From the NCBI GenBank assembly GCA_964484065.1, contig CAZAEW010000006.1:1-64000 (forward strand): a DNA stretch of 64,000 nt, written 5' to 3'. The notes below the pieces were generated by a model. The model ran no database searches. It was not told where the DNA came from and worked only from the letters and a program-made list of their open reading frames with translations. The position numbers were made by a program, and so were the translations under genes. Source of the stretch: JAEVLT01 sp964484065. GTDB lineage: Bacteria; Bacillota; Bacilli; Bacillales; Cytobacillaceae. The stretch's first letter is position 1, and each line of letters opens with the position of its first letter. This document shows positions 26,754 through 35,699 of the stretch, in pieces.

Positions 26754-27683
26754 TCAAATGGCTGGAAAAATGATTGTATTTACCAGCTCAGGATAATCGA
26801 TAAATGGGTTTCTATTTCCTTGTATCCTAAATATGGATTGATTGCGGTGTTTTTCGTATAGGGAAACAGGGAAATTTTGATGCCACTGGACCAATAGAGG
26901 CAAATTGATTTGGCTTCGAAAAGCTTTTTTAATCACATAAGGATATCTTATCAGAAAATATAGCATAGCCCGTGCTGCCAGCCCCTTACCATACTCAGGC
27001 TCGAACAAGTCATTTGCTGCTGCACCGCAGCTGTTATGGACGAACTCTTCATTTGGGTGCTTTGAAAAATCATGATAAGGAAAATTGGAACGGGCTATAT
27101 TGCAATCCGGTTCACAAACAAAAAGGTGGTGGAGATCGCCTTTCATCGGTTCTAACCCGCTAAACCAAGACTGAGGGACAATATGTTCTGTATTCAGCTT
27201 TAACTTCCTTTCAATGGCTTTTAATTGTTTGAACAACTCAAACTCCCTCCGTTGAGCTTTTTCGAGGAACTGTTCAAATTCATCGTATTTTTTCGTTACA
27301 ATATCATGATCATAAAGAATTAAAGATTCAGGATTCTTTTTTTCCCCAGTATAAATACTTTTTACCGTGCCATCAGGATAAAGATCAACCCATGTGTACA
27401 AATATAAATCCTTACTAATAAAATAGGGGATTCGGTTTTTATGGGTTTTTTCTAAAAGTCCATTCAATTTGGAATAAAGATCCAATCCATGGGTATCTCT
27501 GTCTGCCAGAGAATAATAATAACGTTTTACGTCCATCCTGTCTTGCTTTTCACTGAAATAAATTTCCTGATCTTCGTTGATTCTCCGTTTATTTTCTCTT
27601 AAAAAAGCTAATTGTTTGTTTAAATTTATAAATTTGGATGTAAATTCCCAAGGATCTTTTTGTGTTTTTTTCTTTTTCGACAT
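26754..27683 (-). CDS. Endonuclease I family nuclease
   Basis: A 309-residue protein with the EndA/NucM/Bsn endonuclease I core: NTEHIVPQSWFSGLEPMKGD then LHHLFVCEPDCNIARSN, a His-metal-type active site. This family makes non-specific cuts in DNA and RNA and is usually secreted or periplasmic. Here the N-terminus is highly charged (MSKKKKTQKDPWEF) with no signal peptide, so the protein looks cytoplasmic or non-classically exported. A Cys-containing C-terminal part could be structural. AGGAGATC precedes the ATG. Confidence 0.82.
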   Translation of the reverse strand: MSKKKKTQKDPWEFTSKFINLNKQLAFLRENKRRINEDQEIYFSEKQDRMDVKRYYYSLADRDTHGLDLYSKLNGLLEKTHKNRIPYFISKDLYLYTWVDLYPDGTVKSIYTGEKKNPESLILYDHDIVTKKYDEFEQFLEKAQRREFELFKQLKAIERKLKLNTEHIVPQSWFSGLEPMKGDLHHLFVCEPDCNIARSNFPYHDFSKHPNEEFVHNSCGAAANDLFEPEYGKGLAARAMLYFLIRYPYVIKKAFRSQINLPLLVQWHQNFPVSLYEKHRNQSIFRIQGNRNPFIDYPELVNTIIFPAI

Positions 27684-27916
27684 TCGCGATCTCCTAACAA
27701 AAATCTTCTAATAATTTTCATTATATTACAAAGGCCGCAAAATAAAGGAACAAATTTAAGAATAAAAAAAGTCTTTAAGTTTTGATAAAACCAATGAAGA
27801 ATAGTTGCAAATAAGCAACAGTAAACCGGCATCCAAAAGAGGGATAATTTTCATCCCTTAACTGGCCCAATAAAGGAAACACTATTTTGGAAAAGAAATG
27901 GAGGAGGTCGTTTTTC

Positions 27917-28780
27917 TTGATATACAAATTTTTTGTTTGTTTATTTACCATTCAACTCATATACACCACTTCTGTGACTTTAGCTGCCCCCCCGGAGGAA
28001 GAGCTCAAACATTATTTAACCGAAATTGGCTGGACTAAAAAGGATCTGGCGGAGTATTTAAATTTTTATGAAATCCCTTTAAATGAACTTAACTCTGTTG
28101 CAGAGGTTAAAAATTTTTTAGGAACCCCTATTAATTCGGAAAATTATCAAGCGTTGTTAAACCAATATAATCTGAGCGATAGTCAATTGAAGGAACTCTT
28201 GGATCATTATGGAGATTCCTTGAGTGAATACAAGTTTATCGAAGATTTAGATTCTGCAGCAGGGTTTTATGTAAATCATGCTGATTTTATGGCAGGTATT
28301 GAATCTGAACTAAGTCAATTTGGGATAACGGAGCAGGAAACAGAAAACTTTTTCGAATACCTTTCCCAAGTCGAGGAAAAAAACCAGAACCAACTCGATC
28401 AATTACAGGCACTTGACACACAGCTGGAACAATTTATTGATACTATTGACCCGACGAACTTAACGGATAATGACATCGACCAAATGGCAAAGTTTCTGAC
28501 AGAATTAATTGATCTTTATGATATCAAGGTTAATATAAAGAGTAACAATCAGGATATTTCCTTATATAAACTGCTCAAAATGAAGGAAGCACCGGGCAAT
28601 CTGTTTTTTAGTGTTTATGGCAACACAGGAAAGCTGCTCATCGATTTCATTATTCCATCCGAATTTTTTGCTGATATTGTCAGCGGCTGGAACGAAATGC
28701 TTCATTTGGGGATGTTATCAGATGAGTTTATTGATTATTTGCATGCAGAAAAGTATAACAACGCAAACATTGAAAAATAA
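27917..28780 (+). CDS. Secreted acidic protein of the processed-acidic-surface-protein type
   Basis: A 287-residue secreted, strongly acidic protein. A signal peptide (IYKFFVCLFTIQLIYTTSVT) ends near LAA-PPEEE. The N-terminal half has repeated helical units such as LTEIGWTKKDLAEYLNFYE and LLNQYNLSDSQLKELLDHYG, which match my memory of the processed acidic surface protein family. Those proteins usually end in an LPxTA-like sorting signal with a sortase gene nearby. Here the C-terminus ends NNANIEK, without anchor or hydrophobic tail, and no sortase is adjacent. TTG 27917 follows ATGGAGGAGGTCG; the frame upstream is open but unlikely. Confidence 0.7.
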   Translation: MIYKFFVCLFTIQLIYTTSVTLAAPPEEELKHYLTEIGWTKKDLAEYLNFYEIPLNELNSVAEVKNFLGTPINSENYQALLNQYNLSDSQLKELLDHYGDSLSEYKFIEDLDSAAGFYVNHADFMAGIESELSQFGITEQETENFFEYLSQVEEKNQNQLDQLQALDTQLEQFIDTIDPTNLTDNDIDQMAKFLTELIDLYDIKVNIKSNNQDISLYKLLKMKEAPGNLFFSVYGNTGKLLIDFIIPSEFFADIVSGWNEMLHLGMLSDEFIDYLHAEKYNNANIEK

Positions 28781-28849
28781 TTTTTTGGAAGGTTCAGCTG
28801 CTTTGGTTTAACCTTCCCTGGCTTTAGATAACACCGATAATACGAAAAT

Positions 28850-28875
28850 AAAAAGGCAGTGAGACTGCCTTTTGT
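28850..28875. terminator. Bidirectional terminator
   Basis: AAAAGGCAG / CTGCCTTTT with a five-base loop between two converging genes. Confidence 0.8.
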
Positions 28876-28884
28876 CATGGTGCT

Positions 28885-29016
28885 CTATTTGTTTTCTAAA
28901 CTTTTATCCTGATCTTTTTCCCGGTACCGCAAGTGTCCTGGCCCCTTGGATCCTTTTTGTTTATTCAGCTTTCCGCCAAGGCTGACATTCGGGAAACGTT
29001 TTTTATCTTCACTCAA
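28885..29016 (-). CDS. Small basic protein, 43 residues
   Basis: The product starts LSEDKKRFPNVSLGGKLNKQ (TTG start) and continues KGSKGPGHLRYREKD. GGAGGTGAACATATC gives a strong binding site. The composition (Lys, Gly, polar, few hydrophobics) is like small spore or unstructured proteins, but I cannot place it in a family. Confidence 0.6.
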   Translation of the reverse strand: MSEDKKRFPNVSLGGKLNKQKGSKGPGHLRYREKDQDKSLENK

Positions 29017-29140
29017 GATATGTTCACCTCCGTCTTCATTCACCAAAGCCGCATGCTTTTTTAGCTATTATAGTACTCACTACAGCACATGTTTAGTGTT
29101 GGAATTTAAGGTGGTTATCATACATAGAACGGGTTGAAAT

Positions 29141-29479
29141 TTATGAATCAATCAGTTTATTCCTTAACTGCTGGAGCAATTGATCCATCCGATTCAAATA
29201 CTTAGCAGGATCTTCTCCAGCAAGACCTTTGGAGATGGCTGGCTTAAGTGTGTTTTCTACATACGCCGTCGTTAAAGATGCAAATTCCCTCCCTTGTTTC
29301 AATAATTCATTTGGTGAATATCCAAAAACAGCAGATAAAATGAATCCGAATAGTAACACCGGTATTACAAGCCTAAATGTCGCTTTCATAATATGAAAAA
29401 TAATAAATAAAGACAAAACGAATAACATTAGAACTATAATCGGATTTCCTTCAAAAAATAGCGAACTCCATTTACCCAC
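29141..29479 (-). CDS. Hypothetical membrane protein, 112 residues
   Basis: Two hydrophobic segments (about 14-30 and 36-52) followed by a ~55-residue amphipathic C-terminal region (ELLKQGREFASLTTAYVENT and onward). Not recognised. The GTG start follows AAAGGAGTTATTTCTT, a good site. Confidence 0.65.
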   Translation of the reverse strand: MGKWSSLFFEGNPIIVLMLFVLSLFIIFHIMKATFRLVIPVLLFGFILSAVFGYSPNELLKQGREFASLTTAYVENTLKPAISKGLAGEDPAKYLNRMDQLLQQLRNKLIDS

Positions 29480-29670
29480 AAGAAATAACTCCTTTCTTAT
29501 TTAAAAAAGTAAAAAGTAAGTCAATGTGCAAAAAGATGAGACATCATGCTGCCATTCCTTTAGATCTTTTAACAGTGTAATCAATAAAATCGTGTCTAAA
29601 ACAAAATAAGCTTGAAAAACATTAAAGAAAATAAATTGTATTATTAGTAATTTTAATAGTATAAATTAAT

Positions 29671-29708
29671 AAATCCTATTTGACTAATCGGAATAGTGAA
29701 GTTAACAT
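29671..29708 (+). promoter_or_regulatory. cysJI promoter overlapped by a CymR-like dyad
   Basis: TTGACT (29680-29685) and TAACAT (29703-29708) are 17 bases apart. They are overlapped by AATCCTATTTGACTAATC and GGAATAG (29672-29696), which resembles the CymR operator of Bacillus (a CC(T/A)AT half and a GGAAT half). CymR represses sulfur-assimilation genes when cysteine is plentiful. The rest of 29480-29822 is AT-rich and otherwise featureless. Confidence 0.5.
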
Positions 29709-29822
29709 ATACATAGATAATGAATTTTTCATTCAAGGGTGAATGATGGGAATTTTTTAAATAATCATTTCTAATCGAATAGTGTTTCAACCATTAATAA
29801 TTCCTTAGCGAGGTGGATTTAG

Positions 29823-31628
29823 TTGCAACTTCAGGTAATAAACAGTCCATTTAATCAGGAGCAGGCGGAGCTCCTCAATCGTCTTCTGCCAACTTTAACT
29901 GAATCACAGAAAGTCTGGCTGAGCGGATATTTAGCGGCATCTCAAGGTGTATTTTCCGTTCAAGCAGCAAATGTTCCAACCCAAAGCATTGGGGAGGCGG
30001 TATCAAAAGAAGTGACCATTCTTTACGGTTCCCAGTCGGGTAATGCACAAGGATTGGCAAAAAAGGCAGGGAAGAAACTAGAAGACAGAGGCTTTCTAGT
30101 TACCGTTTCTTCTATGAGTGATTTTAAACCAAACAATCTAAAGAAACTCGAAAACCTGCTTATTATTGCAAGCACGCATGGTGAAGGCGAGCCGCCTGAT
30201 AATGCGATATCTTTCCATGAATTTCTTTTCAGCAAGCGTGCTCCAAAATTAGAGCGGCTCCATTTTTCCGTATTGGCACTTGGAGACAGCTCATATGAAT
30301 TTTTTTGCAAAACAGGAAAAGATTTTGATCAGCGCTTGGAAGAACTAGGAGGGACACGTATATATCCACGGTTTGACTGTGATGTTGATTTTGATGAACC
30401 GGCAGCAGAGTGGCTTGAAGGGGTTCTTAATAGCTTGACTGAAACACAGGGCGCCTGTTCTGTTTCAACGGCACAGGCCAGACCGCAGACACTTGATTCT
30501 GTATATTCGCGAACGAATCCATTTAGAGCGGAAGTTCTCGAAAATATCAATTTAAATGGGCGTGGATCAAATAAGGAAACGCATCACCTGGAGTTATCGC
30601 TTGAGGGTTCCGGCCTTACCTATAAACCTGGGGACGCGGTCGGGATCTATCCGGAAAACGACCCTGCATTAGTAGACCAGCTTCTCAGTGAATTGCCATG
30701 GAACTCGGAAGAAACAGTTGCAATCAATAAACAGGGAGATGTCCTTTCCCTAAAAGAAGCATTAACTTCCTACTATGAAATTACGAACCTGACAAAGCCG
30801 CTTTTGGAGAAAATAGTCCAACTTTCTAAAAATGATTCATTGCAAGACTATCTTTCCGCGGGGAATGAGGAGAAATTAAAAGCCTTTATTAACGGCCGTG
30901 ATTTGCTTGATTTTGTACATGAATTTGGAACATGGGGTGATTCTGCGCAAGAGTTTGTTTCTGTACTTCGGAAAATTCCGGCACGGCTTTATTCGATTGC
31001 CAGCAGCCTTTCTGCCAATCCAGATGAAGTGCACTTGACGATTGGTGCCGTCCGTTACGATTCACACGGCCGTGACCGAAAAGGGGTATGTTCAATCCTT
31101 TGCGCCGAACGTCTCGAACCTGGGGACACTTTGCCGATATTTATTCAGCATAATGATCATTTTAAGCTCCCTAAAAATCCAGATACTCCGATTATTATGG
31201 TTGGACCTGGAACAGGTGTTGCTCCATTCCGATCATTCATGCAAGAGAGGGAAGAAACAGGTGCTTCGGGAAAAGCTTGGATGTTCTTTGGGGACCAGCA
31301 TTTCAGATCTGATTTCCTTTATCAAACTGAATGGCATAAATGGATTGAAAACGGGGTTCTGACGAAAATGGATGTTGCTTTTTCGCGCGATACGGATGAA
31401 AAAGTATATGTTCAGCACCGTATGCTTGAAAACAGGAAAGAATTATTTGCTTGGCTTCAGGAAGGAGCATCCGTATACATTTGCGGTGATGAGAAAAACA
31501 TGGCACGCGATGTTCACAACACGTTGCTTGAGATTATTGAATCGGAAGGCGGTTTAAGCCGTGAGAAAGCGGAAGAGTATCTCAATGCCATGCAGCAGCA
31601 AAAACGATATCAGCGGGATGTATATTGA
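29823..31628 (+). CDS. cysJ: Assimilatory sulfite reductase, flavoprotein subunit
   Basis: A 601-residue CysJ. Domains: flavodoxin (~62-205) with VTILYGSQSGNAQGLAKKAG, STHGEGEPPDNA and LGDSSYEFFCKTG; then an FAD/NADPH cytochrome P450 reductase-type module with RLYSIASSL (FAD), KGVCSILCAERL and GPGTGVAPFRSFMQ (NADPH), ending RYQRDVY. It passes electrons from NADPH to CysI for sulfite reduction to sulfide. The TTG start follows GCGAGGTGGATTTAG. cysI begins about 28 bases downstream. Confidence 0.94.
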   Translation: MQLQVINSPFNQEQAELLNRLLPTLTESQKVWLSGYLAASQGVFSVQAANVPTQSIGEAVSKEVTILYGSQSGNAQGLAKKAGKKLEDRGFLVTVSSMSDFKPNNLKKLENLLIIASTHGEGEPPDNAISFHEFLFSKRAPKLERLHFSVLALGDSSYEFFCKTGKDFDQRLEELGGTRIYPRFDCDVDFDEPAAEWLEGVLNSLTETQGACSVSTAQARPQTLDSVYSRTNPFRAEVLENINLNGRGSNKETHHLELSLEGSGLTYKPGDAVGIYPENDPALVDQLLSELPWNSEETVAINKQGDVLSLKEALTSYYEITNLTKPLLEKIVQLSKNDSLQDYLSAGNEEKLKAFINGRDLLDFVHEFGTWGDSAQEFVSVLRKIPARLYSIASSLSANPDEVHLTIGAVRYDSHGRDRKGVCSILCAERLEPGDTLPIFIQHNDHFKLPKNPDTPIIMVGPGTGVAPFRSFMQEREETGASGKAWMFFGDQHFRSDFLYQTEWHKWIENGVLTKMDVAFSRDTDEKVYVQHRMLENRKELFAWLQEGASVYICGDEKNMARDVHNTLLEIIESEGGLSREKAEEYLNAMQQQKRYQRDVY

Positions 31629-31656
31629 TTTTTAAGCAGGAAGGAGTTATTTGGGA

Positions 31657-33375
31657 ATGGTTAACTTAAATTTAAAGGCACCGGAAGGTCCGCCTAGTGA
31701 TGTTGAACGAATCAAAAGAGAAAGTAACTACTTGCGAGGAACATTGAAGGAGGTAATGCTCGATCGTCTTAGCGCAGGTATTCCGGAAGATGATAATCGG
31801 CTGATGAAACATCATGGCAGCTATTTGCAGGATGACAGGGACCTTCGCAATGAGCGACTCAAACAAAAACTTGAGCCAGCCTATCAGTTCATGCTGCGGG
31901 TCCGCCTGCCTGGAGGCGTTGCAACTCCTGAACAATGGCTGGTCATGGATGAACTTGCCGATCAAAATGGGAACGGAACCTTAAAGATCACGACAAGGCA
32001 AACATTCCAGATGCATGGGATTTTAAAATGGAATATGAAAGAAACCATCCAATCCATTCATGCCACATTGATGGATACGATTGCTGCCTGTGGGGATGTG
32101 AACAGGAATGTGTTATGCACTCCGAATCCATACCAATCCGAAATTCATACTGAAGTGTATGAATGGGCAAAAAAATTGAGCAACGATTTACTGCCGCGGA
32201 CAAGGGCCTATCATGAAATATGGCTTGATGAAGAAAAGGTTGCCGGAACACCGGAAGTGGATGAAGTAGAACCAATGTACGGTCCGCTATACTTGCCAAG
32301 AAAGTTTAAAATTGGGATTGCCGTTCCTCCGGCAAACGATATTGATGTTTTTGCCAATGATTTAGGATTTATTGCGATTGTTGAAGCTGGAAAGCTTGTT
32401 GGTTTCAACGTGGCGATCGGCGGCGGTATGGGCATGACTCATGGGGACAAGGCTACATATCCGCAGCTTGCAAAAGTAATTGGTTTCTGTAAGCCAAATC
32501 AAGTGTATGATGTGGCTGAAAAAACAATTACGATTCAGCGCGACTATGGAAACCGCTCTGTCCGGAAAAATGCCCGCTTTAAATATACGGTTGACCGTCT
32601 CGGACTTGAAAACATTAAGGCAGAACTGGAAAATCGCCTGGGCTGGAAATTAGAAGCAGCAAAGCCATTTCAATTTGACAGTAACGGTGACCGCTATGGC
32701 TGGGTAAAAGGGGTCAATGGCAAATGGCATTTCACCTTATTTATTGAGGGGGGAAGAGTTGCTGATTTTGAAGGCTATCATTTAAAGACCGGTTTGCGTG
32801 AAATCGCAAAAATCCATACTGGTGAGATTCGTTTGACAACAAATCAAAACGTCATCATTGCCAATGTTTCCAGCCAAAAGAAGAAAAAGATTAATGAATT
32901 AATTGAAAAATATGGTTTAACAGACGGTGGGCACTATACTGCACTCCGCCGCAATTCAATGGCGTGCGTTTCCCTGCCAACTTGCGGATTGGCAATGGCA
33001 GAAGCAGAACGCTATTTGCCAAAGTTAATTGACAAAATCGAGGAAATTGTTGACGAAAATGGCTTGCGTAACGAGGAAATTACGATCCGCATGACCGGAT
33101 GCCCGAACGGCTGTGCCCGCCATGCACTAGGGGAAATTGGCTTTATTGGCAAAGCACCGGGTAAATACAATATGTATCTTGGTGCGGCTTTTGACGGCAG
33201 CCGATTAAGCAAAATGTACCGGGAAAATATCGGGGAAGATGAAATATTAAGTGAACTCCGTGTGGTTCTTTCCCGCTATGCTAAAGAACGTGAAGACGGT
33301 GAACACTTAGGTGACTTTGTCATTCGTGCAGGCATCATCAAGGCCACTACAGACGGTACCAATTTTCATGAGTAA
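31657..33375 (+). CDS. cysI: Assimilatory sulfite reductase, hemoprotein subunit
   Basis: A 572-residue CysI, nearly collinear with the B. subtilis protein. The siroheme/4Fe-4S ligands are in CVSLPTCGLAMAEAE and MTGCPNGCARHALGE near the C-terminus. Sulfite-binding Arg/Lys stretches such as MRVRLPGG-type and RFKYTVDRLGLENIKAE are present. It reduces sulfite to sulfide in cysteine synthesis, with CysJ. AAGGAG lies ten bases before ATG 31657; TTG 31651 is a less likely start. Confidence 0.95.
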   Translation: MVNLNLKAPEGPPSDVERIKRESNYLRGTLKEVMLDRLSAGIPEDDNRLMKHHGSYLQDDRDLRNERLKQKLEPAYQFMLRVRLPGGVATPEQWLVMDELADQNGNGTLKITTRQTFQMHGILKWNMKETIQSIHATLMDTIAACGDVNRNVLCTPNPYQSEIHTEVYEWAKKLSNDLLPRTRAYHEIWLDEEKVAGTPEVDEVEPMYGPLYLPRKFKIGIAVPPANDIDVFANDLGFIAIVEAGKLVGFNVAIGGGMGMTHGDKATYPQLAKVIGFCKPNQVYDVAEKTITIQRDYGNRSVRKNARFKYTVDRLGLENIKAELENRLGWKLEAAKPFQFDSNGDRYGWVKGVNGKWHFTLFIEGGRVADFEGYHLKTGLREIAKIHTGEIRLTTNQNVIIANVSSQKKKKINELIEKYGLTDGGHYTALRRNSMACVSLPTCGLAMAEAERYLPKLIDKIEEIVDENGLRNEEITIRMTGCPNGCARHALGEIGFIGKAPGKYNMYLGAAFDGSRLSKMYRENIGEDEILSELRVVLSRYAKEREDGEHLGDFVIRAGIIKATTDGTNFHE

Positions 33376-33384
33376 AGTGTAAGC

Positions 33385-33430
33385 AAAAGGACAGCTTTCT
33401 TACAAACCATTGCAGAGAGCTGTCCTTTTA
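33385..33430. terminator. Bidirectional terminator between cysI and citA
   Basis: AAAAGGACAGCT / AGCTGTCCTTTT, a perfect 12 bp stem with a 21-base loop between convergent genes. Confidence 0.85.
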
Positions 33431-33432
33431 AT

Positions 33433-34518
33433 TTATATAAACTCACCGATATATTTTGATTCCGGTCTAAAAATAACATTGTTTTCAGCCTGTTCGAGAA
33501 CATGGGCACTCCATCCCACTGTGCGGCTTGCCGTGAATGTAGGCGTAAATAGCTCAGGCTCCATATTTATTGCTTTCATAATAGCCGCGGCATAAAATTC
33601 AACATTTGTATAAAGGGAACGGCCAGGTTTATATTCCTCCAATAATTTCAATGCTGTTTTTTCTACATGGATGGAAAGGTCAAGCCAATGATCCTCACCA
33701 ATAAAGTCCTGAAGCTTCGATTTTAAGGCCATAGCTCTCGGATCAAGCGTACGGTATACTCTGTGCCCAAACCCCATTAATTTTTCCCCGTGGGCCAGCT
33801 TATTGCGAATAACAAATTCAGCGTCCCTCGCTGCATAAATCTCATTTAGCAAATCAATGACTTCTGATGGAGCTCCTCCGTGGAGCGGCCCCTTCATCGT
33901 TCCAATGGCAGTTGTGATAGCAGAAGCGAGATCGGATTCTGTTGAGGCTGTAACACGTGCGGAAAAAGTAGAAGCATTCATTCCATGTTCCATTGTTAAG
34001 ATCATGTAGGTTTCCAAGGCGTTTCGATGGGCTTGTGAAGGTACTTCTCCAGTTAACATGTAAAGATAATTTTCAACATGACTCAGATCTTCTCTCGATC
34101 CCTTAAAAGGTTTTCCTTCAAGCTGACTTTTTCGAAAAGCAATAATCGTCGGGGTCAAAGCGATTACAGCAATGGCTTGATTGATCGTCGGCTTCCATTG
34201 ATAATCAGAAGTCCCCAAAGCGGAAATTGCTGTGCGAATCACGCTCATCATTTCCATATCTTTCGGCAATGACAACAATAACGTCTCAAGGTGTTTAGGA
34301 AGTGCCCGATTCGAGATGAGCAGCTGGCTGAATGTGTTCAATTGTTCCTTATTGGGAAAATCCCCGTATAACAATAGATAAGCCGTTTCCTCAAACGTAT
34401 ATTTTTTGGTAATATCCAAAATGTTATAGCCGCGATAAATGAGTTCTCCCTTGCTGCCATCAATATGACTGATTTTTGTTTCTGCCGCAACAATTCCTTT
34501 TAATCCTGGGTAAAGCAT
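33433..34518 (-). CDS. citA: Citrate synthase, CitA type
   Basis: A 361-residue citrate synthase: oxaloacetate plus acetyl-CoA to citrate. The catalytic His are in LTMEHGMNASTFSAR and GPLHGGAPSEV plus MGFGHRVYRTLDPRA, with the Asp/Arg region GRSLYTNVEFY. Length and its divergent LysR partner match the minor citrate synthase citA of B. subtilis rather than citZ, which lies with icd/mdh. GGAAGGGGAGATTTTT precedes the ATG. Confidence 0.9.
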   Translation of the reverse strand: MLYPGLKGIVAAETKISHIDGSKGELIYRGYNILDITKKYTFEETAYLLLYGDFPNKEQLNTFSQLLISNRALPKHLETLLLSLPKDMEMMSVIRTAISALGTSDYQWKPTINQAIAVIALTPTIIAFRKSQLEGKPFKGSREDLSHVENYLYMLTGEVPSQAHRNALETYMILTMEHGMNASTFSARVTASTESDLASAITTAIGTMKGPLHGGAPSEVIDLLNEIYAARDAEFVIRNKLAHGEKLMGFGHRVYRTLDPRAMALKSKLQDFIGEDHWLDLSIHVEKTALKLLEEYKPGRSLYTNVEFYAAAIMKAINMEPELFTPTFTASRTVGWSAHVLEQAENNVIFRPESKYIGEFI

Positions 34519-34575
34519 AAAAATCTCCCCTTCCTTTTTTAAGGATTATTTTATAAAATAAAAATAATTATGAAA

Positions 34576-34595
34576 ATTAATTATTTCTAATTAAT
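34576..34595. promoter_or_regulatory. Dyad in the citA-citR intergenic region, candidate CitR operator
   Basis: ATTAATTA-TTTC-TAATTAAT is a perfect 8 bp inverted repeat with a four-base spacer in the 110-base divergent region. It fits the T-N11-A style of LysR-family sites, but the region is extremely AT-rich, so chance is possible. Confidence 0.4.
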
Positions 34596-34628
34596 ATAAT
34601 TAATATATTTAATCGGTAGGTGACTTCT

Positions 34629-35507
34629 ATGGAATTAAGCTGGCTAAACACCTTTATTATGGCGGCACAATGTGGGAATTTTCGAAAAACAGCCGAGCTA
34701 TTATTCATTTCCCAGCCATCTGTTTCGGTTCATATAAAACAATTAGAACGTGAATTGGGCGTGGAGCTTTTTGAAAGAGATAACCGAAAAGTAAAATTAA
34801 CGGAAGAAGGGAAAAGGTATTTAGAGCATGCACGTAAACTAATGGAAGTCTATCAAAATGGAATAGAAGATTTACAGTCTATCAAACAAGGATATTCCAC
34901 CAAACTTTCCCTTGCGATCTCCCCATTGCTTGCAGACACGATCGTTCCGTACATTTTAAAAAAATATTTGAAGCAGCATCCAGAGATTGAGATTTCGGTG
35001 AAAATCATCGAATCAACCGACATTGAAGCTGCAGTATTAAACGAGGAAGTGGATTTGGGGCTATCCTGTTTAAACACGGTCCATTCTGACTTAATATGTG
35101 AACAATTATACAATCATAAAGTCGTCTTGGTGACAAGTCATGACGGCATGGATTTTGAATCGGCACTGCCGTTAGATGAAGAGACAGTCCTGACATCCAG
35201 TTATCTCTTTACACATAATCATCATGCTTATTGGGATTATCTTTGCCGGATGGTAAAAAGGAATTTTCCAACCGTCAAAATGATGAAGGTGTCTCAGGTC
35301 CATATTACAAAAAGATTTATCATGGAAGGATTAGGTGTTTCGTTTTTGCCCGTCTCTACGGTAAGAAGGGAACTGCTAGAGGGGAGAATGCTGGAAGTTC
35401 CGTGCACCACTTTTGAAATGCCTGAAGCCAATACGTATGGGATTATGAAATATCAGCATCAGAAGCAACGGGATTTTATTTCTTTTTTAGGGAATTACCA
35501 ACTGTAA
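34629..35507 (+). CDS. citR: LysR-family regulator, CitR-like
   Basis: A 292-residue LysR-type regulator. The N-terminal winged helix has FRKTAELLFISQPSVSVHIK and QLERELGVELFERDNRKVKL; the periplasmic-binding-like effector domain follows from ~90. In B. subtilis CitR represses citA from the same divergent arrangement, so the same role is inferred. ATG 34629 follows TAGGTGACTTCT; GTG 34620 is an in-frame alternative overlapping the site. An unusual count of Cys (SCLNT, CEQLYN, CRMVK) in the effector domain is noted. Confidence 0.87.
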   Translation: MELSWLNTFIMAAQCGNFRKTAELLFISQPSVSVHIKQLERELGVELFERDNRKVKLTEEGKRYLEHARKLMEVYQNGIEDLQSIKQGYSTKLSLAISPLLADTIVPYILKKYLKQHPEIEISVKIIESTDIEAAVLNEEVDLGLSCLNTVHSDLICEQLYNHKVVLVTSHDGMDFESALPLDEETVLTSSYLFTHNHHAYWDYLCRMVKRNFPTVKMMKVSQVHITKRFIMEGLGVSFLPVSTVRRELLEGRMLEVPCTTFEMPEANTYGIMKYQHQKQRDFISFLGNYQL

Positions 35508-35699
35508 AGAACCTGCAAATGTACTTTTGAAATAGGCGCCTTGTTCAGTAACCATAACCTATTCGTATACATAATTTGTTGAAGAGAGTACACGTGGGTT
35601 GTAGAGGTTCGATTCATAAAACTGTAAAACTACTTTCGTCTTACTCTCCTTTCGGGTGCTGGGTATATTTAGTCAAAAAATAAAAAGGGGAGGTAAATC

